Assembly: GCA_944990035.1 (NCBI GenBank)
Contig: CALYLX010000058.1
Location: 1 to 64,000 of the forward strand
Direction of reading: 5' to 3'
From: Clitopilus passeckerianus
Lineage: Eukaryota; Basidiomycota; Agaricomycetes; Agaricales; Entolomataceae
Length of the DNA: 64,000 nt
The notes under the pieces were generated by a model. That model did no database searches. It saw only the letters and a program-made list of their open reading frames with translations, and was not told the origin of the DNA. Positions 56,149 to 64,000 of the stretch are shown here, one piece after another; position 1 is the stretch's first letter; every line of letters starts with the position of its first letter. A program made the translations under genes and the position numbers.

Positions 56149-56801
56149 GTTCGCCAGGCTAAGAGTGTAGAGGAGTTGGGGGGTTTGAATCGCATACATC
56201 TGATGCCGGTAGGGTATCCTTATTGTTTTATATACTCAAAGTAGAAGAGTTTGGTCGGCCAATGATACCAAATAGCAGGATACTGCCATCGGCTGACGGA
56301 GAAACGTGGCCACCAAGCCGCCTCTCGACAATGCGTAAGTATATGGCAAGAACTAAGTAATCACCCATTGGATAGTGGTCAAAGTTGGCTAAAACTTTGC
56401 CGCCAGAACCCACTGGGGGTTTATCTCTAAGTTTCAGTTTTTTGAGCGGTGTGGAAAGGTATCCTACCGTCCTCGCGGATTTCGGAAAGAAGGTTGTTTC
56501 TGTCTTCAAGATAGTTTCTCACTTGCTCTCCGTCAAGATTCCGGAGTACGCTCTTGTAACCTTTGTCGCGGGCCGATCTGAGGTTTGGATGGGACAGGCA
56601 GGTCTACATACGTTCGACGTCATGGAGCAGGTATTTCGTGTTCGTTTGGGGGACTAGTACAATTTTTGGACTGCAGTGCCTGAACGCTCTGCTCTAGGTT
56701 CCACCTATAAAGTGATGGAGTCATCATTCATGCATACGTACATCACACTCTAACCTTGCCCATAACCACCACCATACAACTATTAAGAGAAAGCCTCAGA
56801 A
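56149..56801. other. intergenic, nothing recognised
   Basis: About 650 bp between the F-box gene and NYN2, same direction. The last 120 bp should include the NYN2 promoter (CACCTATAAAGTGATGG at about 56700, with a TATAAAG, lies 95 bp before the ATG). Confidence 0.45.
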
Positions 56802-57949
56802 ATGCCCTCACGACGAGAAGTAAATGTATTTTGGGATTATGGTGAGTCCACAGACACATATCCTTATTCCTGTCCCTTTTTTCATCAGGAGAGCGGAAGC
56901 TGACCAGACTTTGGTAGAGAATTGCCCCATACCTTCTGGTTACAACATCAACTATACCATTGAATGGATATGGCGAGCATGTAGACAGTTTGGATCTTTG
57001 AAGAAGTTCGAGGCGTACTCTGCCTTCCCAATCAAGGAGTCGCGTTACTTTGAAGCAATTCTGGGGGCCTGGAAACCCGGAAAGTTCATCAACTGCTCCC
57101 ACCCAGACAAACGAAAGAAGCATAAGAAGGGGTTGGTTGACCAAAGAATTATATCTCAACTCTGAGTATTATTGTAAGTTACTGACGTTGCTTCGTTGAT
57201 CAGTGGACATCCTCGCGGTTGCGGTGGACTATGGGCCGGATGAAGCCATGTTCATTTTGATTTCGGGCGACGGAGACTTTACTCATGCGGTTGGCGAGCT
57301 TACTCGTCGCGGATACAACGCCGTCGTCATTGCCCCTCAATACTCAAGCTTTGATCTGCGAAAGGCCGCATCTAGGGTTGTCAGCTGGAATTACATCGTG
57401 CATTCTCCTCCGTCCGAATACTATCCCTATCTCAAGCGCATCTCCGACGACGCACTCACGGACCCAGAGAATGACTCTGATACAGAAGACTCTTTCAGCG
57501 ACTATAGCGATGGGGACTCCGACAACGATACTTGTTATTCTTCGGAAACCAGTGACGAGGACTGCCCTGCCCATACCGTCAACGAGAAAGCCGAGACCCC
57601 TCAAACCGGCTGCGACCTTGAACCTAATGGACCTGTCGGAGACCGTACTCTCTCTCCGGGGGTACTTCTCAACTTCCGTCCTTTGGTGTCTGCGCTGCTT
57701 GAGGAAGAGAAGAAAGGAAACTCGAACTCGGCTCGTCATATCATCGGTGCTGCTTTGTTAGCTCGCAATCGCACGGTGTACAAGGACACCGGCTTCAAGA
57801 ACTTCCGAAACTATGTTCTAGCTGCTCAAGGCGTTGGTTTGGTGGACGTAGGTGGATCGGAGGAGGAAAGAAACGCTTGGGTTGGTTTGCGTCCAGGCTG
57901 GAAGGATGATTCCAGATTTTCATCTCTCGTTACTGCCTTGCTTCCGTAA
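56802..57949 (+). CDS. NYN-domain protein 2, central splice join not canonical
   Basis: A second NYN paralog, about 340 residues if expressed. Exon 1 (56802-56841) gives NVFWDY. Exon 2 from 56918 gives ENCPIPSGYNINYTIEWIWR, FGSLKKFEAYSAFP and FINCSHPDKRKKHKKGLVDQ. The last part (57204-57949) gives VDILAVAVDY, FILISGDGDFTHAV and a C-terminal domain like that of NYN1 (FRPLVSALLEEEKKG, VGLVDVGG, WVGLRPGWK). The first intron matches NYN1 and NYN3. The second does not: the frame meets TGA at 57163-57165, and no GT or GC donor in the right phase exists before it; the GTAAGT at 57174 lies after the stop and gives the wrong phase. It is either a pseudogene, an unusual junction or a sequence error. 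Confidence 0.6.
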
Positions 57950-58450
57950 ATTACATTCCTGTTGATTTCTATGTTACCATTTCATAAATCAAATTTAGCC
58001 ATGACAATGACCACAATCTCAGTAACCCTTTTGCCTATTTGCGCATTCACCCGCCAAACTATTGGCAGACAAGCCACTTCGCGACAGGCGCCAATTTAGG
58101 CGCTCCAAACTATTTGGTTGTATTTGCTCTTTAGACTTTGACACCAGTAGTCAAACTTGGCTTTACCCACTGCAAGTGATTGGCACTAGTAGCAGGACCA
58201 AAGGTCTTGAAGACTTGTACAGACATTCTCAAGTTCTCGACCCACTGTTTTATTTCATTTTAAACACTTGGAACGCATATCTGAGCTCTCGCAGGCCTGG
58301 AATCTTGCGCCAACGATACAATGATCGAACGTGACCGATTATTTCCGAAAAATGCAGATTTTCTGCAGCAGCGGCAGTACAATGAGCCTGTCTCAGCCGT
58401 TGCTTGCCTTTATCCTCTTTTCATGTTGATTTGAAGAGATAAAACCCCAG
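57950..58450. other. intergenic, nothing recognised
   Basis: 500 bp between NYN2 and NYN3, same direction. A 90-codon frame (58062-58334) has no domain. It presumably contains the NYN3 promoter. Confidence 0.45.
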
Positions 58451-61393
58451 ATGAGGCGCAAGAAAGCGAAGAAACCAGCGGTGGGCATCTTCTGGGATTA
58501 TGGTAAGTCAATCTGCGTACTAGCCTTCCAATGCTCTATCCTGAATTACAAAACAGAGAACTGCTCCTTACCGACCGGCATCAACCCCCGTATTTTTTGC
58601 GATAACGTATACAAAAGACTTGAAACTTATGGCGTCGTAAAGCAATTCGGCGTCTATGCCCCTATACCGTCGATTCACCGAGCGAATGAATTGAATGATG
58701 CTCTCAAAATCTACGGCGGCGGAATCGTCGACTGCACTCATCAATGGGGAAAACACGAAGAAGTGGACAAGACAATGCTTGGTACGAACATGCTGCTCTG
58801 GATGAAGTTTGGCGCTGAACCTTGATTCCCCAGTGGACATAATGGCGTTTGCATACGACAATCGACCACGTCCAGTGCAAACGACCATTGCTCTCATCTC
58901 CGGAGATGGGGACTTCATTCGAGTCGTCAAGTGCTTGAAATCTCGGGGCTTCACAATCGTTGTCGTTCACCCCACTCAGCGAAGCTCTAGTACACAGCTC
59001 AGAAGGGAGGCATCGATCGCATTTGAATGGTCGACTTTTTTCCCTCTAGAGCGCCGGCCTCTGGTCAGGAAGTCCCGTACTAAGGGCAACAGATCCGTTG
59101 CACCCGTCCTTACTATGTACAACGCTCCAAGTGAAGAATCGCTACCCAACAACGATTCCGAAAACGTTGCCTACAGTCCGGATTTCTCTGCTAGCCCTCA
59201 TCCTCCATCTTTCTCAGCTTATGCAAGGCAGTATCCAACATACTCTCTGGTCCTCAATGCAGGAGGTTCACAGCACGACACTTGGGCATCTCAAGCTCCC
59301 GGTCCCTCTCGAAACAACCCCACAGGCCACCACCAGGCAAATATGCCCGCCTATTCCCCTATGTTACAATTACACAGCTACAGCATTCGGTTCGAGGAAG
59401 CTTTGGTGGATGATGAAGACGCGCCGGTGCTTGTCGATTCCGAAGTGCTTTTGGTACACAAGGGGGGTGAACAATCTGACGACGATTGGGAGGACGAGGA
59501 AACATCAACGTACGAGATTCCCCGGTATCAACCGTATATCGCAGATGAAGAGGACATGTCTCCAAACTCCGGAACTTCATCCCCCAGTCCTGACCTTCCA
59601 CTTCCCGTTTATGCGCCACAACATCGACCTTATTCTCCCGTAGAGGTGTCGCAATATGGAGGTGGTTACTATTCCGACTCTTCACAGGAACACCTCCAGG
59701 ACGACCATCACGAGAATGACCCAGTCTATTCCCCAGTCTATTCCCGCGTTTCACCCATATACAACCCTGTCGCAGAACTCGAGAAAGCTTCATCGGAAGA
59801 AGATGATCAGGTTGAAAATGACGAAGAAGCAGCCTCGTCGGACGAGGAGAGGGAGGAAGAGAGTGGATGTATGCACGAGAAGCAAATTCCCGCCAACCAC
59901 CTGCGTTGGTATCAAAAGCGGTTCATCAATGATGAGAGAGAACCGTCTATGAATGAGGACGAGGACGTGGAGGAAGAAGTATCTGATGACGAAGTGGAGC
60001 TTTCGAGCCGGGAAGAGGATGAAGAGCCACAAAACCAAGCAGCATATACGGATGAAGAGGAGAATATGGTGTATACACATGACAAGGAGCGGCAGCAGCA
60101 AGCGTATATGGGCGAAGAAGAGGAAGAAGAGGACTACTGTATGAGGACGATGATGCATATATGGAGGAGGAGTGAGTGATATATGCCCACAATGAAGACG
60201 AGGAGGAGGAGGAGGAGGAGGAGGAGGAAATGTCCATCCATGAAGAAGACGAAAAGGAGCACGAGGAAGAGGAAAAGGAAATATATATGAAGGATCAGGA
60301 AGTATATGCGGATGAGGAGGAGGAGGAAGTTTTGGATGAGGAGGCGCTGAAGGATGACGAAGAGGAAGAGGAGGAGGATGGTCTGGATATTGAAGCGGAT
60401 GACATTTCAATACGTGTCACCTATGAAAAAGAGCGGGAGGAGGAGGAGGAGGAGGAGGAAGAGATTCTATCCGGAGAAGACGAAGAGGATCAGGAGTCAT
60501 ACGTCGACAAAGAAGAGGAGCAGGAGGAGGATCAGGAAGTTTATGCGAACAAATTCCATCAACACCAGGAGATGTACTTGGATGGTGACAAGGAAAATCA
60601 GGAGAGGGACAGTCGTATGCACGAGAAAAAGGAAGAACAAGATACCTATTTGGAGGAGGAGGAGGAAGAACAACATGTGGATGAAAAGGACCGGGAGGAG
60701 CCCGTGGAACAGGAAGAGGAGAAAGAGGAGGCGATGCAGGATGAAGAAGACTACTTACCAAGTGACCAACAAGATGAGGAGGAGGAAGACGAAGTTCACT
60801 CAGTACCGGAGGACACTCTTTGCAGAGATTTCGGCATGCACAGAGCGGGTACCTATGAAGAAGCCGAGGAAGACGAAGATGTTGCAGACGTGAATAACGG
60901 AAACCACCCCAGCAACCGGAACTATGATTCTGGTCTCGTGAAGGGCGACCATCTCTATCCTCACCGCCAACTTGGTATTTCCTACCTGCCAAGCACCTCA
61001 GTGAGGTACGATTCCGAGGAGGAGGACGAAGATGAACAAGTAGCAGAGTCCGAGGATGATCTCAACTGGCATGAAGCGCAAGAGCCGGAATCGGATCGAG
61101 AGCAATATGAAGAGGACGGGGAGGACGAGGAAGAGCTGGAAGCGGAGCAGGAACGAGAGGATGATCAGGATGAAGGACATTGGCGTGAAGAACGACAACT
61201 TGAATTGAACGACGAAGAGGATGAGGAGGACGATGAAGCAGAAGACAATGATGCCTATGATGCCAGGAGGACAAGCTTCAGTTACGCCAACTATCGCCAG
61301 ACCGGAATCCTTTCACCTCTCACTGAGCTGTCCAGCTATGGAATCACCAACTTCTCGCTGACCAGGCATGTTTTGCTACAAGATTCTCGGTGA
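58451..61393 (+). CDS. NYN-domain protein 3 with a giant acidic tail
   Basis: A third NYN paralog, 925 residues in the model. Four exons: 58451-58502, 58557-58781, 58834-60138, 60198-61393. FWDYENC (residues 14-20), IVDCTHQWGKHEEVDKTML and IALISGDGDFIRVV (111-124) keep the acidic residues. A Tyr/Pro/Ser-rich segment follows (PVYSPVYSRVSPIYNPV at about 59728-59775). Then more than 450 residues run in which about half are Glu or Asp, broken by Tyr and His. The tail ends in a non-acidic piece (SYANYRQTGILSPLTEL). The C-terminal domain of NYN1 and NYN2 is absent. Exon 4 requires a 59-nt intron (60139-60197) that removes a frame change and a stop; a frameshift within low-complexity DNA is the alternative. 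Function of the tail is unknown. Confidence 0.75.
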
Positions 61394-61722
61394 AAGACAA
61401 TCGTAGGCCTAGGAGACCGCGACCTATGATCAGATTCAGTACTACATATATCCCTTCTTCTCTAATAGTATACATAATAGTAACCACAGGACCATCCTAA
61501 GCTCATGTCCACCCCCTTGGAATACACCATTCATTACAGTGTTGTGCCAGTTGTCGGAGAGACGAGCAAAGCCGGCTATAGTCGGTTACGCGTCGGTATG
61601 CCGACTTTACATGACTTAACTCGACTATAGCCGGCGCCTTATCTCTGGCTTAAGTCACGTGTGCTTGCCGTAGGAGAGGATTAGATTTACAAGTGTATTC
61701 GAGTAGCTAGATGCAATACATG
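61394..61722. other. spacer with inverted repeat
   Basis: About 330 bp between the convergent NYN3 and BED-finger relic genes. It contains the nested inverted repeat at 61571-61635. Confidence 0.5.
61571..61635. repeat. nested inverted repeat (hairpin, possible MITE end or 3' element)
   Basis: GCCGGCTATAGTCG at 61571-61584 is perfectly complementary to CGACTATAGCCGGC at 61622-61635. The loop holds a second small inverted repeat (GTCGGTATGCCGAC, 61592-61605). In RNA it would fold as a 14-bp stem with an inner stem. It lies in the convergent 3' region of two genes. Confidence 0.65.
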
Positions 61723-62986
61723 TTATATAGTAAGAATGTTTTCGGCAGTATCGTCAAAGTCAACATCTAAATTAGCGTCACTTGTGCCCTCGGGCGGCCG
61801 AACAAGATCATACAACTCCAGTTCATCCTCCAAACTACCGATGGCACTTCTGTTCTGCATATCCACCCAGTGTTCCTTCGTAAAATCAAACAAGTCAGCA
61901 ATCTTGAAGGAAAATGTGGGTGCTGGTTCAGCACGGATCTTCTGCAACTTGCGAGGAAGAATACGAGTGGTCAACTGTTTCCGGGTGACAGGCCAAGCCT
62001 CGTGTACAAATTCGTCGTTGAATTCAAGCCAAGAACGGTTATGGACCCAGTTGAGTGGTAGATCAGCCGAAGCGGTCAAACAAAGGATCTTGTCTTCGTA
62101 AATTTTCTGGCGTGCGTCATCCCAAGCCGGTGACCCTGTAAACTGAAAAGCGCCAGAGACACTACACTTGAGGCATTTAGACGAACCTGTACTGTGAGGT
62201 ACAGGGCTACCACGATGAGAAATGCTGTCAGAAGGTGCGAGTGAAGCTGCCGAGAATGTATAAGACCCTGCTTCGCTAGGAGAATAAGATGGTGCCGAGT
62301 GTCCAAGATTAGGCGTCGAGAATGAATGATGTAGGGATGGGGTGAAGCCAAGCAATGGATGAAGTCCTCCATAAACGTGGTTACTTGAGATCGGTGTCTG
62401 GCCAGTAATGGGAGCGGGGCCAGGGGCAGGGAATACAGGAGCGGCAGGAAAGTTCATGGGGATCGGACCTCCATGAAATGCTGAGCCCTGCGTCACTGTT
62501 GAGCGTCAATCTTTCTGAGGTGATTTGGGACCATCTTGAGCGCGGGTCTTGACGTCAGATTCTTGGTAAGGACACAAGGCAAGATTGGTGCAAAGTGCCT
62601 CGGCCTGACTTTCCTGCCACATGCGATTGGGCGCTACCTTGTCGGTGGCCCAAACTGGAAAAAATCGACATGAACTGGTAAAGTGACTTACTAGATGTTT
62701 CAATCTCATTTGCCGTACAAGTAGTTTGTCGAAGGCCTAATGCAAGATCTTCAGATTCTTGTTTGATGATCGAGCCAATCTTCTGGTCGAGGCATTTGAA
62801 GCAGATGACCTTGATCCTATCTTTCCGAGCGGTCGTGAAAGCAGCATCAGACCTGGTTGCATAACCAGGGTGGTCTTTGAAGTAAGCCCTCCACCAGCCT
62901 CTTGGGCGGGTTGCGCCGATTCGAGATCCTGAATCCGTGACCATGTTGGGTTCTGCAATTGTAGTTCTTGGTTCATACTGGCACAC
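61723..62986 (-). pseudogene. BED-finger / hAT-related relic with one in-frame stop
   Basis: Two exons, 62986-62692 and 62654-61723, joined by a GT-AG intron, give a 408-codon frame broken by a single TGA at 62508-62506. The N-terminal part (RGWWRAYFKDHPGYATRSDAAF, then VICFKCLDQK, and a second Cys group LCTNLALCPYQESDVKTRA) resembles the zinc-binding BED-type region found at the start of hAT transposase-derived proteins of Agaricomycetes. The C-terminal part (FTGSPAWDDARQKIYEDKIL, LTASADLPLNWVHNRSWLEF) resembles the region before the RNase-H-like catalytic core. That core and the hATC dimerisation region are absent. It could be a truncated transposase or a decaying domesticated gene. Family assignment is by eye and moderate. 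Confidence 0.45.
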
Positions 62987-64000
62987 ATTTTATACTACTC
63001 CTATGGTAAATTGATGGATAATCTTCGAGGATACCATGTATCATGAGTAATAACCATACAGATAACGAGCCCGAAGCACATTGCTCAAGGTTCTGCGGGC
63101 TGGACTTCATTCCAACTTCAATACAACCTCTATATTCAATCGGAAAAATGTAACAGATAGGCCAATATCTAATAGTTTACAGCCGATGATTCTACAGAGT
63201 TCCACAGAGATTCAGCACATCAGCAAATCCTGGTACACTATATGGGGCTGTGTAGGCCACCATAGCGCCATAGCACCGTAGCAAGGGTATACCACGTACA
63301 CAGTTCTCGATAGCTTCTGTATCATATCTATAGCTACCATGTTGGCTACATAGTTCTAAGTAGGTCTAGCCAGCAGGCTATCCACTATAGAGGCTGTCCA
63401 GAATTTCCCAGATGGTTCACTTCAATAGCACTCAAATTTTTAATGGAGGAATAATCAAACATATCCAATTTCAACGCTAACTACGACATGGGGTACAATA
63501 CTAGTATGCAGGCTCCTTAAGTTACCCTTTCCCGCAGCAAGCCTGGCCAGCCCAGGTACTTCATGAGGGGCCAATGTGTTCCACTTTTGTATCTCCAGCT
63601 TCGGCAAGTCAATGGTTCTTGCATAGCAATGGGTTTGGCAGTGCGTGATGGCAGTGGTGTTTGAGCTTCCGTGTGTAGTTAGTGTTGCAGAGAATTGTCG
63701 CACCTGTGAGGAAACTATGTTAGTGTTGATGAAATAAAGGTGCCATGATAGATATTGAGACTTACCGGGGTGCCCCAGATATGAATGGGAGGTGATGCTG
63801 GTGTTTTGGCAGATTATCGTTACCGCAAGAGTAGTCAAAACTAGGAAAATATGATGTTAGCCTTTACTGAATAAAAGCGGCCCATTTGCAGGTACCTCAG
63901 TGCACATTAGGACTCACCCGTGTTACCTAGACATTAGATATGCACGCGCGTATGTACTATCTACTTCTCATAGTCCACGTATATTGGAAGAAATGGCTGT
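62987..64000. other. right end, nothing recognised
   Basis: One kilobase with a minus-strand frame of 127 codons (63455-63838) lacking any domain, plus AT-rich sequence. A gene may begin beyond the edge. Short repeats of the type CCATAGCGCCATAGCACCGTAGC occur at about 63260-63285. Confidence 0.4.

Noticed and set aside
57174..57203. A 30-nt GTAAGT..CAG intron in NYN2
   Set aside because: Lies after an in-frame TGA, is shorter than any other intron here and joins in the wrong phase.
59790..60992. Two long minus-strand Pro/Leu/His-rich frames (206 and 191 codons)
   Set aside because: Reverse complements of GAG/GAA/GAT repeats read as CTC/TTC/ATC; they mirror the acidic tail of NYN3.
1..64000. 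tRNA, rRNA and CRISPR arrays
   Set aside because: I found no TTCGAAT-type B-box in a plausible tRNA setting, no rRNA-like sequence and no spaced short repeats of CRISPR type.

Overview
This window looks like nuclear DNA of a filamentous basidiomycete, most likely an Agaricomycete. The genes are dense and on both strands. Most are cut by many short introns of about 47 to 63 nt with GT..AG ends and CTNAC/CTAAC-like branch sites. The content is typical of mushroom-forming fungi: mitofusin Fzo1, Vts1, a RanGEF, NAD-dependent glutamate dehydrogenase, a GH43 galactanase with a CBM35-like domain, F-box families, a decayed NACHT/NLR gene and a BED-finger relic. I cannot name the species. Exon models were built by hand from splice signals and homology. 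Every complete multi-exon model reported as intact closes in frame; joins that do not close are stated.

Layout. 1-3 kb: 5' end of an NAD-glutamate dehydrogenase gene on the minus strand, then 2.6 kb with no recognised gene. 3-6.3 kb: an epoxide hydrolase and an amidohydrolase, same direction, 179 bp apart. 7.4-10.5 kb: an F-box protein and a short-chain dehydrogenase. 11-16.6 kb: vts1 and fzo1 diverge from a shared 0.8-kb upstream region. 18-19.6 kb: a secreted protein built from repeated exons with Ala/Pro linkers. 21-22.4 kb: a quinone-oxidoreductase-like MDR protein. 22.4-25.8 kb: gene-poor, but with a TATA-driven candidate gene for a 28-residue peptide. 25.8-31.2 kb: an alpha/beta hydrolase, an L1-domain ribosome-biogenesis protein and a secreted galactanase, all on the minus strand. 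31.8-39 kb: an F-box pseudogene, then two tandem, intact, secreted M64 metallopeptidase genes with matching promoters. 39-47.7 kb: a damaged SGNH esterase, a long disordered protein ending in a CaaX box, a broken NLR gene and mitochondrial ribosomal protein uL5m. 47.9-49.4 kb: an RCC1-type RanGEF.

The most unusual part is 49.9-61.4 kb. Three paralogous NYN-domain (PIN-like putative RNase) genes surround two paralogous F-box genes. NYN1 and NYN2 share a C-terminal domain. NYN3 has lost it and carries a very long Asp/Glu tail instead. NYN1 has Asn where the others have Asp in the SGDGD motif, and NYN2 has no canonical splice join in its middle. One F-box copy is intact; the other has a frameshift in the F-box and a perfect 8-bp tandem duplication that could be a transposon excision footprint. 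A third F-box relative lies 18 kb away as a pseudogene. The pattern suggests a fast-evolving, birth-and-death cluster of putative RNA-directed proteins and ubiquitin-ligase adaptors. Its function is unknown, and a functional link between the two families is inference only.
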